In this document: piece by piece, positions 1-9,676 of the stretch
How the letters are laid out: the number at the start of each line of letters is the position of its first letter
Numbering within the stretch: position 1 is the first letter of the stretch
Source: Paraburkholderia sejongensis
GTDB taxonomy: Bacteria; Pseudomonadota; Gammaproteobacteria; Burkholderiales; Burkholderiaceae
NCBI RefSeq assembly: GCF_020880815.1
Contig: NZ_JAJITD010000009.1
Location: 248,001 to 312,000 of the forward strand
Length of the DNA stretch: 64,000 nucleotides
Direction of reading: 5' to 3'
Program-made: the position numbers and the translations under genes
The notes under the pieces: model-generated
Database searches by the model: none
Told to the model about the DNA's origin: nothing
What the model saw: the letters and a program-made list of their open reading frames with translations, nothing else

Positions 1-1371
1 CACGGCCTGAAATTGCGCGGCCTCCATGAGCGCCCCGGCCAACTGACCGCGTTGGGCTGGTTCGAGAAGCGTCGCGGGCAGCCATTGTGACTCGTAGCCG
101 TGCAGAAATAGTGAGGCCTGATCTCCATCGCCTCGCCACCAACCGTGCTGGGTAGCCGCTCCGGCCCGCGGGTCGGGCACCAGTCCCGGGTTGGCCTTGA
201 GATCCCACCAGCGGCGTGCGGGACCGGCGCCGATCCGAGGTTCGTCGTTGAAGGTGAAATCCGATGGTGAGGCCCGTATCCAATCGATGAAAGGTGCCCA
301 GACCGATTTGGCCCGTCCGTCGTCGAGGCCCTGACACACCATCGACACGTGGACCTCGTCTTCGTGAAAGACAAGCTGCTCGCCCCAGTGGGGGTTGAAC
401 AGGTTTTCGGCATAGTGGTCAACGAGCCGTTCAACCAACCGCCGGTAAGCCTCACGCGATGACGCCTTGACCGTGAACTCCGCCCAACCAAAGTGCTCAG
501 GCAGATCATGGGTCTGCAAAGTGACTTTGGTCACCACGCCGAAACTGCCCCCACCGCCGCCTTTCAGCGCCCAGAAAAGGTCGGGCTCCCGCGATGCGTT
601 GACCGTGCGGACAACGCCGTCAGCGGTGACGATTTCGACCTGAAGCAGGCTCGCAGCCGCCAATCCGTAACGCTTCGAGAACGATCCGAAACCGCCGCCC
701 TGGACGAGGCCGGCCACCCCCACGCTCGCACAACCGCCACCCTGGACGTATCGCCCCGCCTTCGTGGTAACGGCAGTGTAGACGTCGATCCACATGCAGC
801 CGGCCTCGACAGTCACGGCCGGCGTCGGAGGCATCGAAGAGCCTAATGGAACGAATGTATCGTGAAGCTCGATGCGGTTCATCGCGCGTGTCCAGATCAA
901 AAGGGAATCCGGCGCGTTCGAGCCGCCAAGGTAACTATGCCCCCCGCCTTTCACTACCAGGCGCAGATTGTGTTGGCGCACGAAATTGATGCCCGCGACC
1001 ACGTCGGTGGTAGAACGGGCCGCCACGGCGTAAGCGCTCGCGCGAGGCGTCCATCCGTCGAGCCACCCTGAGATCTGCGTGGCACCGGGATCGTCACCGA
1101 GCGCGATCGGGTTTCGCGCTTCCGCCAGGCGAGCACGACAATCGGGCGTGTGGGGCGCTTGCGCACAGGTCTGCCAGATGGTCGTTGGTCGCAACAAATT
1201 TCCACCAACTGCGCTACTCAGCGCCTCCCATTCCTCTGCTTTCGGCCACGCAGGATCGCCGGGCCGAATGCGGCCCGTTTCAGCCACTGCTGGAATCACG
1301 TCGGCAAAAATCGTCGTGGTGGAGAGGAAAGGAAGGGCGGCAACGCCCTTTAAGAGGCATCGTCTCTTCAT
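1..1371 (-). CDS. FAD-linked oxidase, berberine-bridge-enzyme-like, exported (3' end cut off by window edge)
   Basis: Reading the minus strand from an ATG at 1371 gives 457 codons open to base 1, so the C-terminus lies outside the window. The N-terminus is RR-type and hydrophobic (MKRRCLLKGVAALPFLS), suggesting Tat or Sec export. Residues about 115-290 are a PP-loop FAD domain: VVKGGGHSYLGGSN holds the His that usually carries FAD, and GGGCASVGVAGLVQGGGFG holds a Cys at the place where BBE-like enzymes make a second covalent FAD bond. LFWALKGGGGGSFGVV follows. Such enzymes oxidise sugars, alcohols or alkaloid-like compounds using oxygen. The substrate is unknown. There is no strong ribosome site; the start was chosen because the next upstream ATG in the region runs into a stop. 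Confidence 0.85.
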   Translation of the reverse strand, partial: MKRRCLLKGVAALPFLSTTTIFADVIPAVAETGRIRPGDPAWPKAEEWEALSSAVGGNLLRPTTIWQTCAQAPHTPDCRARLAEARNPIALGDDPGATQISGWLDGWTPRASAYAVAARSTTDVVAGINFVRQHNLRLVVKGGGHSYLGGSNAPDSLLIWTRAMNRIELHDTFVPLGSSMPPTPAVTVEAGCMWIDVYTAVTTKAGRYVQGGGCASVGVAGLVQGGGFGSFSKRYGLAAASLLQVEIVTADGVVRTVNASREPDLFWALKGGGGGSFGVVTKVTLQTHDLPEHFGWAEFTVKASSREAYRRLVERLVDHYAENLFNPHWGEQLVFHEDEVHVSMVCQGLDDGRAKSVWAPFIDWIRASPSDFTFNDEPRIGAGPARRWWDLKANPGLVPDPRAGAATQHGWWRGDGDQASLFLHGYESQWLPATLLEPAQRGQLAGALMEAAQFQAV

Positions 1372-1815
1372 GTTGTCTTTTTTTCTTACCCGGCGCTCAT
1401 CGCTAATCGGCATGGTGAACCATGTTTTCTGAATTTTAAAGCGAGGCCTGTTCGCTTCGTCGAGCGAATGACCGCTCCAATCGCTCAAAGCGACATCCGG
1501 GTTTCGGCGCGACATCGTGGATGGGTGGCCGATCGACACAAGCCCCCCGAAAGCTGCCGTCGAAAATTTCAACAGCGGCTCTATAGAAGCTTTATCGAAC
1601 GGGTGCTCCCGGGCAGGAACGGCCGGTCGAGGTCGTCGTCCAGTTTTTATGCCCGGGGGTCTCCTGGGCCCTTGCTCGACGACCGCTTTGTGGCGAGCAA
1701 TTCACGGGTGACACTGCCTCGATCCGGCCAGGATGAGACACTAGCGTCGGGCCGTTGGCTGGCCGGTCTCCAGTCTGCTGCGGACAGTCAATCTCACGAT
1801 TGCCTTCAGCCTATT
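1372..1815. other. Intergenic stretch, no gene recognised
   Basis: About 440 bases between the FAD oxidase start and the small secreted protein. A plus-strand frame is open across it and on through the next gene, but its composition is arginine- and serine-rich, it has no ribosome site and it resembles no family I know. The oxidase promoter is presumably near 1380-1440, where the sequence is AT-richer. Confidence 0.5.
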
Positions 1816-2217
1816 TCACTCGTGAGGAGGCACTACTGGCGTACCAGCAGTACGGCAGGCGTCATAGACCGCGTACATAGCAGTCGTGTTCATACTCTGG
1901 CCCCACAAGGTAGGATTCTTGTCGAGGTAACGATCTACTATAACGGTCATCTGCTCATCGGTGGCCGCCATGTTTTGAATACAGTGCGCTAGCCGCTCAG
2001 CTCCGGAAAGGTCATGAAAGGCAATGCCCGGTGCGTCGAACAAACCATCGATTACCCCCATAACGTAGGCCCGCCTCATTAGATCGGGCAGCTCGCGATA
2101 CTTATTGCCGGTCATAAATCCATTGTGAATAGTCACAGGTGCATAGGGGTTCGCCTGCTGCGCGGGCGTCCCGATACTGGCACCGGCAAGAATTAATGCG
2201 ATCAGCGTTTTTTTCAT
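1816..2217 (-). CDS. Small secreted protein of unknown function (Rap1a/Tai-like appearance)
   Basis: 133 residues. The start is set by GGGGAAG seven or so bases upstream of an ATG and by a clear Sec signal peptide (residues 1-20, Lys-Lys then a hydrophobic core, cleavage near Ala-Gln). The mature part has a GN-Y.., YVMGVIDGL, C.., NPTLWGQSMNTTAM.. pattern with two Cys residues. That order (Gly-Asn, a conserved Tyr/Gly helix, a late Cys pair) resembles small periplasmic proteins of the Rap1a/Tai immunity type. The resemblance is by eye only. No effector or type VI gene is nearby, so an immunity role is not supported by context. Confidence 0.7.
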   Translation of the reverse strand: MKKTLIALILAGASIGTPAQQANPYAPVTIHNGFMTGNKYRELPDLMRRAYVMGVIDGLFDAPGIAFHDLSGAERLAHCIQNMAATDEQMTVIVDRYLDKNPTLWGQSMNTTAMYAVYDACRTAGTPVVPPHE

Positions 2218-2313
2218 CCGCTTCCCCTTACCAGTTGCGTCGCTTCGAGGAGGAGTGCATGGCGCCTGAATGCGCGACGACGCCTTGCGAGCGTTGGTGA
2301 TCGTCAGGCATAG

Positions 2314-2619
2314 CTATGGACAACTATGGCCACGGAAAAATCGATCGGGCCCGGGGGAGCGGCACTCACTGTCCAGCATATTCGTGCTGTCGTTCCACCG
2401 CAGATGCAGAAAACCGTCCTTCGCCTTGCATTGCCTCGCCTGCTCCCGAAGCGAATCGCGATTTGCGTTCGCCATCCGCTGGCCCGTGTCACCACTGATT
2501 CGCACGCCACCGCACTGCGGGTTCGAGCAGTTGTAGTCTTTGGCCCTTCCAAATGGCGAGAGCCGGCACTCTGCCGAGTGTCCGCATAGCGGGCAAACAC
2601 TATTGTTCCGGTCTGCCAT
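2314..2619 (-). CDS. Small zinc-ribbon-like protein, unknown function
   Basis: 101 residues from the ATG at 2619, preceded by GGAG at six bases; two in-frame ATGs upstream (2625 and 2664) are possible. The N-terminal half has CPLCGHSAEC and then CSNPQCGG, two Cys pairs spaced as in a rubredoxin-like zinc ribbon. The C-terminal half is charged and looks helical (RDSLREQARQCKAKDG). I do not recognise the family. It lies in an accessory-looking stretch with no obvious partner. The Cys pairs and the ribosome site make it more likely real than the overlapping frames. Confidence 0.55.
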   Translation of the reverse strand: MADRNNSVCPLCGHSAECRLSPFGRAKDYNCSNPQCGGVRISGDTGQRMANANRDSLREQARQCKAKDGFLHLRWNDSTNMLDSECRSPGPDRFFRGHSCP

Positions 2620-3327
2620 CTCCATCTCCAAAATCGATGCCGCCGAAACGCTCGGGGTCGACACGGACGGAAAGTCTAGGACCGGAACGCTTGCGGGTGA
2701 AGGTCGGCGGACCAGAGACGTTCCGACGCGAGTTTCCGAATCCTTATCGACTGGCCGAAATAAATGAAGTGTCGGCGGTCAGCAGTTAGGTCTGACGATT
2801 TCGCGCCAAGGGGCCGCTTTGGAGCGAAGTTATGACGTTCGGAGAATTTCGCTTAATGGCGGTAACGGGTCGGAAGTACCCACTCGCGACCGGCCGCTTA
2901 TAAACAGCGAACCTCCAGCGGTCGCTTTCTAGCGATGACTTTGAAGAGCGGACTGACGCAGCCCGGCGCCAAACCCGAATCTGGCAGTTTCGCTGACTGA
3001 CACGATTGGCTGCAATCAATGCGGTCGAGGAATTCTGTCCTGCGCGTCGAGCAGTAGTGACGCTCGCCACGCGATCGTCGAGAGCGGCGTTACTGTAAGT
3101 CCTTCGTCTGTCAGCGCGACGTTGCTTGCTCCCATCCTGGAACCGACCGTATCCGGTTTGAATCGGTGTGGGATACGGCTCGGGGCGTGTGCCATCACCG
3201 ATTTTTTAGTCACTGCAATCATGCTTCCTTGCTCCGCGGGCCTGAGAAAGGAAGAAAAAGTCCGAAACCTTAGGAATTTGAAGGAAGTCTGCTACGCTGC
3301 CCGCTTCCCCAACCTCGCATTGAAACG
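2620..3327. other. Long non-coding stretch with degenerate inverted repeats
   Basis: About 700 bases with no convincing gene. Around 2805-2945 there are recurring GGCCGCTT / AGCGGTCG pieces in opposite orientation, the look of a decayed repeat or element remnant. Short frames on both strands here lack ribosome sites and family resemblance. The promoter of the next gene should lie in 3180-3320. Confidence 0.4.
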
Positions 3328-3732
3328 ATGGAAACTCCTTTCAACGATCGCGGCGTGTCGGTCACGCGCAATGCCTTGTCGGCCGCGGGCCAGGTCTTTC
3401 CGCTGCGCGATATCGCCGGCGTGCAGGTGGTCACCGTGCCGAAGAACAAGGCGGTGCCGCTGGTGATTTCGATCGCGGGATTGATCGGCGCGATCGTGGG
3501 CGGCGCGCTGCAATCGGCGGCGGGCATCGTGTGCGGCGTGATGCTGATCGTGGTCGGCTGGCTGACGTGGGTCACTCAGGACGTGACCCACCGGCTGATG
3601 GTGAAGACCGCCGACGGCGAACGCGAGGCACTGATGAGCACCGACCGCGAGTTCGTCGAGCGGGTCGGCACCGCCGTCCAGCGCGCGAAAGCAGCGGCGG
3701 CGGCCGCCGCGGCCGCCGCGCCGAAAGCGTGA
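3328..3732 (+). CDS. DUF6232-like two-helix membrane protein
   Basis: 134 residues. The N-terminal 40 residues (VSVTRNALSAAGQVFPLRDIAGVQV) look like a small beta domain with the Val-Thr-Arg start typical of DUF6232 proteins. Two adjacent membrane helices follow at about 46-64 and 66-82, then a short soluble stretch and an alanine-rich tail (GCG/GCC run at 3690-3725). It is convergent with glgP, whose stop lies only nine bases downstream. Function unknown. No clear ribosome site precedes the ATG, so the start is the least certain part. Confidence 0.75.
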   Translation: METPFNDRGVSVTRNALSAAGQVFPLRDIAGVQVVTVPKNKAVPLVISIAGLIGAIVGGALQSAAGIVCGVMLIVVGWLTWVTQDVTHRLMVKTADGEREALMSTDREFVERVGTAVQRAKAAAAAAAAAAPKA

Positions 3733-3741
3733 CGCCGGCGG

Positions 3742-6201
3742 CTACCCTTTCGCGAGATCGAGCGGGTTGACGCGCCAGATATTGCGCGCGTACTCGCCGA
3801 TCGTCCGGTCCGACGAAAACTGCCCCATCCCCGCGACGTTCTCGATCGCGCTTTCCACCCACGCGCGGCGATCGACGAAACGCGCATCCACTTCGTTCTG
3901 CGCGTGCGCGAACGCCGCGAAGTCGGCCAGCACCATGTAGTGATCGCCCCAGTCGACCAGCGTGTGGAAAATATCCGAGAAGCGCAACGGATCGTCCGGC
4001 GAGAAAAAGCCCGAACGGATCTGGTCGAGCGCGGTGCGCAACTCTTCGTTCTCCTCGTAAATCTGCCGCGGCCGGTAGCCGCTCGCGCGCAGGTTGTCCA
4101 CCTCGTCGGCGGTGTGGCCGAAGATGAAGATGTTCTCGCTCCCCACCGCGTCGCAGATTTCGATATTCGCGCCGTCCATCGTGCCGATCGTCAGCGCGCC
4201 GTTCAGCGCGAGCTTCATGTTGCCGGTGCCCGACGCCTCGGTGCCGGCCATCGAAATCTGCTCGGACAGATCGGCGGCCGGAATGATCAGTTCGGCGACG
4301 CTCACTCCATAGTTCGGCACGAACACGACCTTCAGCCGGTCGCCGATCAGCGGATCGTGATTGACCTTCTGGCTCACGTCGCCGATCAGCTTGATGATCG
4401 TCTTGGCCATCCGGTACGCGGACGCGGCCTTGCCGGCGAACAGCACGACGCGCGGCACCCAGTCGCGCTCGGGATTCGCGCGAATCTGGTTGTAGCGCAC
4501 GATCACGTGCAGCACGTTCAGCAGCTGCCGTTTGTACTCGTGGATCCGTTTGACCTGCAAATCGAACAGCGCATCCGGATTGAACTGCAGCTTCGTATGA
4601 TGCGCGAGCCGCTGTATTAGCCGCTGCTTGGCCTGGCGCTTCGCGTCGCGGAATGCATCGACGAACTCGCTGTCCTTGCGCAGATTGCGCAGTTGTTCGA
4701 GCTCGAACAGATTGCTGCGCCAGTGCTTGCCGATCCGCGCATCGATCAGCGACGACAGCGACGGACTCGCCTGCGCGAGCCAGCGGCGCGGCGTGATGCC
4801 GTTGGTCACGTTGGTGAAGCGGTCAGGATAGATGCTCGCGAAATCGGCGAAGATATCGCGCGTCATCAGTTGCGAGTGCAGCTTTGACACACCGTTCACC
4901 TTATGACTCGCGACGATCGCCAGATACGCCATCCGCACGCGCCGCTGGCCGTATTCGTCCACCAGCGAAATGCGCCGGATCATCTCGGCGTCATGGCCCG
5001 ACTGTTCGCTCACGTGCTTGAGGAACTGCGCGTTGATCTCGAAGATGATTTCCAGGTGCCGCGGCAACAGCCGCGCCAACATTTCGACATCCCAGGTTTC
5101 GAGCGCCTCGGGCATCAGCGTGTGATTGGTGTACGAAAAGATCTGCGTGACATGCTTCCACGCCTTGTCCCACGGCAGATGATGAACGTCGACCAATAGC
5201 CGCATCAGTTCCGGAATCGCCAGCACCGGATGGGTATCGTTCAGATGCACCGCGACCTTTTCGGAGAAGCGGCCGAACGTGCTGTGCGTGCGCTGATAGC
5301 GGCGGATCAGATCCTGCATCGTCGCCGACACGAAGAAGTACTCCTGGCGCAGCCGCAACTCGCGGCCGGCCGGCGTCGAGTCGTCCGGATACAGCAGACG
5401 CGACACGTTCTCCGACATGTTTTTCGTATCCACCGCGTTGCGGTAGTCGCCGCGATTGAACGCGCCCAGGTCGAGTTCGTCGGTCGCGCGCGCGGACCAC
5501 AGACGCAGCGTGTTGGTCGCGTCGGTCGCATAGCCGGGGATCACCGTGTCGTACGCGGTCGCGTTCACGTGCTCGGTGTCGATCCATTCGGTCTTGTCGC
5601 CGCGCTGCACGGTACGCCCGCCGAAATGCACCATGTACTTGATCTCGGGGCGCGGAAACTCCCACGGATTGCCCGCGCGCAGCCAGTAGTCCGGCGCCTC
5701 GACCTGCTCGCCGTTGACGATCTCCTGACGGAACATCCCGTACTCGTAGCGGATCCCGTAGCCGAAGCCCGGAATGCCGAGCGTCGCCATCGAATCGAGA
5801 AAACACGCGGCGAGCCGGCCGAGGCCGCCGTTGCCGAGCGCGGCATCGGGCTCGATCTCGATCAGCGCGTCCATATCGACGCCGAGACTGGCGAGCGCCT
5901 CCTTCATCTGATCGTGGATGCCGAGCGCGAGCAGCGCGTTCGAGAAGGTCCGGCCGATCAGAAACTCCATCGACAGGTAGTAGACCCGCTTCACGTCCTG
6001 CTCGTATTGCAGGCGCGTGGTCTTCATCCAGCGCGCGACCAGCCGGTCGCGCACCGCGAGCGCGGCGGCGTGCAGCCAGTCATGCGGGTGGGCAGTGACG
6101 GCGTCCTTGCCGACGCCGTACATCATGCGATTCGAAATTGAGCGCCGTAGCGCGTCGACGGTACTGTTGAGCTGGTCGAATTCCAGATCGACGGTTGTCA
6201 T
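3742..6201 (-). CDS. glgP: Glycogen/maltodextrin phosphorylase
   Basis: 819 residues, the normal length for the bacterial enzyme. It releases glucose 1-phosphate from the non-reducing ends of alpha-1,4 glucans. Seen directly: the N-terminal YYLSMEFLIGR signature, GNGGLGRLAACFLDS, RYEYGMFRQ, and near residue 660 the pyridoxal-phosphate lysine motif EASGTGNMKLALNGA. The start is fixed by GGAGG six bases upstream of the ATG. No other glycogen genes are adjacent, so it appears to be its own transcription unit with a long (about 750 base) upstream region. Confidence 0.97.
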   Translation of the reverse strand: MTTVDLEFDQLNSTVDALRRSISNRMMYGVGKDAVTAHPHDWLHAAALAVRDRLVARWMKTTRLQYEQDVKRVYYLSMEFLIGRTFSNALLALGIHDQMKEALASLGVDMDALIEIEPDAALGNGGLGRLAACFLDSMATLGIPGFGYGIRYEYGMFRQEIVNGEQVEAPDYWLRAGNPWEFPRPEIKYMVHFGGRTVQRGDKTEWIDTEHVNATAYDTVIPGYATDATNTLRLWSARATDELDLGAFNRGDYRNAVDTKNMSENVSRLLYPDDSTPAGRELRLRQEYFFVSATMQDLIRRYQRTHSTFGRFSEKVAVHLNDTHPVLAIPELMRLLVDVHHLPWDKAWKHVTQIFSYTNHTLMPEALETWDVEMLARLLPRHLEIIFEINAQFLKHVSEQSGHDAEMIRRISLVDEYGQRRVRMAYLAIVASHKVNGVSKLHSQLMTRDIFADFASIYPDRFTNVTNGITPRRWLAQASPSLSSLIDARIGKHWRSNLFELEQLRNLRKDSEFVDAFRDAKRQAKQRLIQRLAHHTKLQFNPDALFDLQVKRIHEYKRQLLNVLHVIVRYNQIRANPERDWVPRVVLFAGKAASAYRMAKTIIKLIGDVSQKVNHDPLIGDRLKVVFVPNYGVSVAELIIPAADLSEQISMAGTEASGTGNMKLALNGALTIGTMDGANIEICDAVGSENIFIFGHTADEVDNLRASGYRPRQIYEENEELRTALDQIRSGFFSPDDPLRFSDIFHTLVDWGDHYMVLADFAAFAHAQNEVDARFVDRRAWVESAIENVAGMGQFSSDRTIGEYARNIWRVNPLDLAKG

Positions 6202-6948
6202 CGAAGCCTCCGGTTAGTTCGACATGGCAGACGCGAACCGCACTGGTGACGGACGGGAGGCGCGTGCCTGTCGGAGCGGTTAAACAATCAGAGTAGGACA
6301 TTTTAAGACCCGCGCACACCGGCACGCGCGAGCGGAGCGCGACGCACATGCCGTGCCCGCGGCTTCACGCCGGTACGCCGCGCGGCGCTTGCGGCGGGCA
6401 CGCGAAGACGGGGCAAAGCCGCGTGGGCGCGGCACTCGCGGGATGCATGGTGCCTGTCGTCGCGCGCCGCGCAGCACCGGCTAAATATCGCCATGTGATG
6501 CAGGCAGATTATTTTTGCGTCGCGTGACGAGGCAATGACGCATCGTATTGCTGCGCAACGCGCTGCAATACGGTGCAATGTGGTGCAAGCCGGGGACGCT
6601 CTGTGCCGGCTGGTTTGAACGAACCGGCGTCGGGCTTGGGACACGCGAGCCGATTTGTGGAGACGGCAAAAAACTTGACCGTTAGTTGCGCGTTAATGTG
6701 GGTATGCCGCTAGCCCGCGCACGCTCCGCGCTGCCCGCGTCCGAGCACGATCGCCCCGTCTCTGCAACAATCGCTGCGTTGCGTCGGACGGGCCGCCACG
6801 CTTTCATCCCGTAAGTAAATGGCACGCATGGCCGCGCGTTCACGCGCTACCCGCGACGCGACAGCAACACCCGCAATCCCGATCAATCACAAACAACGTA
6901 GGCCGCCGCGCCCGCGCCGCCCGTTTTCCGGCCGGCCGCCGCATCGGT
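6202..6948. other. Intergenic region between divergent glgP and MFS genes
   Basis: About 750 bases without a supported gene. It should hold the promoters of glgP (leftward) and the MFS exporter (rightward). An AT-richer island at about 6480-6530 and a small tandem of GGTGCAA-type units at about 6570-6595 are the only structures I notice. The arginine- and alanine-rich frames here look like GC-rich noise. Confidence 0.5.
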
Positions 6949-8388
6949 ATGCCCAACCCGACGAGCCACGCCTTGTCCGACAAGCTCAGTACCCCGGTCA
7001 GCACCCCCGCCCGTCCGGCCGACGCGCCGATGTCCGCCGCGAACCGCCGCGCGATGGGCGCGATCATGCTCGCCGTCGCGCTCGCGACGCTCGATACCGC
7101 GATCGCCAACACCGCGCTGCCCGCGATCGCGACCGATCTGCACGCGGCCCCGGCCGCGTCGGTGTGGATCATCAACGCGTACCAGCTCGCGATGGTCGCG
7201 ACGCTGCTGCCGCTCGCCGCGCTCGGCGACATCGTCGGGCACCGGCGCATCTATATCAGCGGCATCGCGCTGTTTACGCTTAGCTCGCTCGGCTGCGCGC
7301 TCGCGCCGACGCTGCCGCTGCTCGCCGCCGCGCGCATCGTGCAGGGCCTCGGCGCGAGCGCCATCATGAGCGTGAACACCGCGCTGATCCGCTATCTGTA
7401 CCCGCCGCACCGGCTCGGCCGCGGACTCGGCACCAATGCGCTGATCGTCGGCGTATCGTTCGCGGTCGGGCCGACGGTGGCGTCGCTGATTCTGTCGGTC
7501 GCGACATGGCCGTGGCTGTTCGCGGTCAACGTGCCGCTCGGCGTGCTGGCGCTGAGCTTCGCGTGGCCCGCTTTGCCGCACACCGCGCACGGCAAGCATC
7601 CGTTCGATCCGCTCGCCGCGCTGCTCAACGTGGTCACGTTCGCCGCGCTGATCTTCGCGCTCGGCGAGGCCGCGCAGCGTGCGTCGCTGCAGATCGTGCT
7701 GAGCGCGGCGGCCGTCGCGCTGCTGTTCGGGCTGCTTCTGATGCGGCGCGAAGCGGGTCATCCCGCGCCGATGCTGCCGGTCGATCTGTTCCGGCGGCCG
7801 GTGTTCGCGCTGTCGGCGGTAACGGCCGTGTGCTCGTTCGCGGCTCAGGGGCTCGCGTTCGTGTCGCTGCCGTTCTATTTCGAGGATGTGCTGCTGCGCA
7901 GCCAGGTCGAGACCGGCTTCCTGATGACGCCGTGGCCGGTCGTCGTCGCGCTGGCCGCGCCGCTCGCGGGCGGGCTGTCCGACCGCTATCCGCCGGGGCT
8001 GCTCGGGGCGGTCGGGCTTGCGGTGCTGGCGGCGGGGATGGCATCGCTCGCAATGTTGCCCGTGCATCCGCACGTGCTCGATATCGGTATCCGGATGGCG
8101 ATCTGCGGCGCGGGTTTCGGTTTTTTCCAGTCGCCGAATCTGAAGGCGCTGATGGCGAGCGCGCCGCCGGAGCGCAGCGGCGGCGCGAGCGGGATCGTCG
8201 CGACCGCGCGGCTGCTCGGTCAGGCGACTGGCGCGGCATTGGTGGCGTTGTGCTTCGGAATTGCCGGCCGCCAGCATGGGCCGACGCTGGCGCTCGCGAC
8301 CGGCGCGTTCTTCGCCGGCGCGGCGAGCCTGGCGAGCGGTTTGCGGCTGTTCGCGCCGTCGCATCGCGCGGGGACGCGAACGTCGTAA
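6949..8388 (+). CDS. MFS drug/solute exporter, DHA2 (14-helix) type
   Basis: 479 residues with some 13-14 hydrophobic helices. Helix 1 carries ATLDTAIANTALPAIATDL, the DHA2 motif D1 (LDxTIVNVALP-like). WIINAYQLAM in helix 2 and the loop LGDIVGHRRIY give the general MFS motif A. Members such as SmvA/EmrB-like proteins expel toxic cations or dyes with protons. The substrate is not deducible. An internal ATG at 7030 is a possible alternative start, because the first 27 residues are polar and Pro/Ser/Thr-rich. No regulator or membrane fusion protein is adjacent, so it probably works alone in the inner membrane. Confidence 0.88.
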   Translation: MPNPTSHALSDKLSTPVSTPARPADAPMSAANRRAMGAIMLAVALATLDTAIANTALPAIATDLHAAPAASVWIINAYQLAMVATLLPLAALGDIVGHRRIYISGIALFTLSSLGCALAPTLPLLAAARIVQGLGASAIMSVNTALIRYLYPPHRLGRGLGTNALIVGVSFAVGPTVASLILSVATWPWLFAVNVPLGVLALSFAWPALPHTAHGKHPFDPLAALLNVVTFAALIFALGEAAQRASLQIVLSAAAVALLFGLLLMRREAGHPAPMLPVDLFRRPVFALSAVTAVCSFAAQGLAFVSLPFYFEDVLLRSQVETGFLMTPWPVVVALAAPLAGGLSDRYPPGLLGAVGLAVLAAGMASLAMLPVHPHVLDIGIRMAICGAGFGFFQSPNLKALMASAPPERSGGASGIVATARLLGQATGAALVALCFGIAGRQHGPTLALATGAFFAGAASLASGLRLFAPSHRAGTRTS

Positions 8389-8449
8389 GCGATGCGGTGC
8401 GGTGGCTAGCGCAGCCGCACGCTCACGCGATCACGCTGTCAAGTTCAAC

Positions 8450-8470
8450 GCGCCGCCAGCGTCGCGGCGC
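8450..8470. terminator. Possible hairpin between convergent MFS and ltaE genes
   Basis: GCGCCGC, a seven-base loop, then GCGGCGC, sitting between two convergent genes. There is no T-run on either side, so factor-independent termination is uncertain. Confidence 0.3.
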
Positions 8471-8486
8471 GCTCACTGCGTCACGC

Positions 8487-9494
8487 TCAACGCGCGGCGA
8501 AATACGCCTTCACTGCCGCGATAAACGTATCGATATCCGCGCGCGACACATCCTTGTGCGTGACGAAGCGCGACGCATACAGCATCTGCGTGAGGATCCC
8601 GCGCTCCTTGAGCCATGCTTCGAGCGGCGCGCAATGCTGCTGCGGAAACTGCGCGAATACCATATTGGTCGCGACCGACTGCACCTTCACCTGCTCGATC
8701 GTTTCGAGCCCGGCCGCCAGATGGGCGGCGTTCGCATGGTCGTCGGCGAGACGCTCGACATTGTGATCGAGCGCGTACAGGCAGGCCGCCGCCAGCACGC
8801 CGGCCTGGCGCATCCCGCCGCCGAGTACCTTGCGCCAGCGATGCGCGACATCGATGATCGCGCGGCTGCCGACCAGCACCGAACCGACCGGCGCGCCGAG
8901 CCCTTTCGAAAAACAGATCGACACCGAATCGAACGGCTCGCACAGCGCGGCGACCGGCTGACCCGACGCGACCGCCGCGTTGAATACGCGGGCGCCGTCG
9001 AGGTGCGTGGCGAGGCCGCGCTCGCGCGCGAGATGGGTGGCTTCAGCGACATAGCCGGCCGGCAACACCCGCCCGCCGATCGTGTTCTCCAGCGCGAGCA
9101 GCCGCGTGCGCGCGAAGTGATTGTCGATCGGCTTGATCGCGGCGGCGATTTTTTCGAGCGGGATCGAGCCGTCGGCGGCATTTTCGAGCGGCTGCGGCTG
9201 GATGCTGCCGAGCACCGCGGCGCCGCCGCCTTCGTATTTGTAGGTGTGGGCAAGCTGGCCGACGATGTATTCGTCGCCGCGCGCGCAGTGCGCCATCAGC
9301 GCGGCGAGATTGCTTTGCGTGCCGCTCGGGAAGAACAGCCCCGCTTCCTTGCCGGTGCGCTCGGCCAGCGTGGCCTGCAGACGCAGGACGGTGGGGTCGT
9401 CGCCCCAGACGTCGTCGCCGACTTCGGCCGCCGACATCGCCGCGAGCATCGGCGGAGTCGGACGGGTAACGGTATCGCTGCGCAAATCGATCAT
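8487..9494 (-). CDS. ltaE: Low-specificity L-threonine aldolase
   Basis: 335 residues from the ATG at 9494 (AGGA upstream; translation then begins MIDLRSDTVTRPTPPM, the usual N-terminus of this family). The enzyme uses pyridoxal phosphate to split L-threonine or L-allo-threonine into glycine and acetaldehyde. The cofactor lysine is K197 in CFSKGLGAPVGS, and HLDGARVFNAA carries the Asp that contacts the pyridine ring. Length and motif order are normal. The gene stands alone between the MFS exporter and the lipoprotein gene. Confidence 0.95.
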   Translation of the reverse strand: MIDLRSDTVTRPTPPMLAAMSAAEVGDDVWGDDPTVLRLQATLAERTGKEAGLFFPSGTQSNLAALMAHCARGDEYIVGQLAHTYKYEGGGAAVLGSIQPQPLENAADGSIPLEKIAAAIKPIDNHFARTRLLALENTIGGRVLPAGYVAEATHLARERGLATHLDGARVFNAAVASGQPVAALCEPFDSVSICFSKGLGAPVGSVLVGSRAIIDVAHRWRKVLGGGMRQAGVLAAACLYALDHNVERLADDHANAAHLAAGLETIEQVKVQSVATNMVFAQFPQQHCAPLEAWLKERGILTQMLYASRFVTHKDVSRADIDTFIAAVKAYFAAR

Positions 9495-9676
9495 TGTGGG
9501 TTCCTGTGCGTCGATGAAGGTCATGCCTACGGCAAACCGGCCGCGCCTGCGTTCCGCGAGAAACGCGAGCGCGGCCGGCAATCGAACCACACAGTGTATG
9601 CAATTAAAGCGACGCTGAAAATCGGCGCATCCCCGAGACAGCAGGAATGCGCGATCCGGCCGCTAGCGCTTCGGAC

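Noticed and set aside
1468..1992. 174-residue plus-strand frame
   Set aside because: Overlaps the small secreted protein gene on the other strand, which has a signal peptide and ribosome site; the plus frame has neither.
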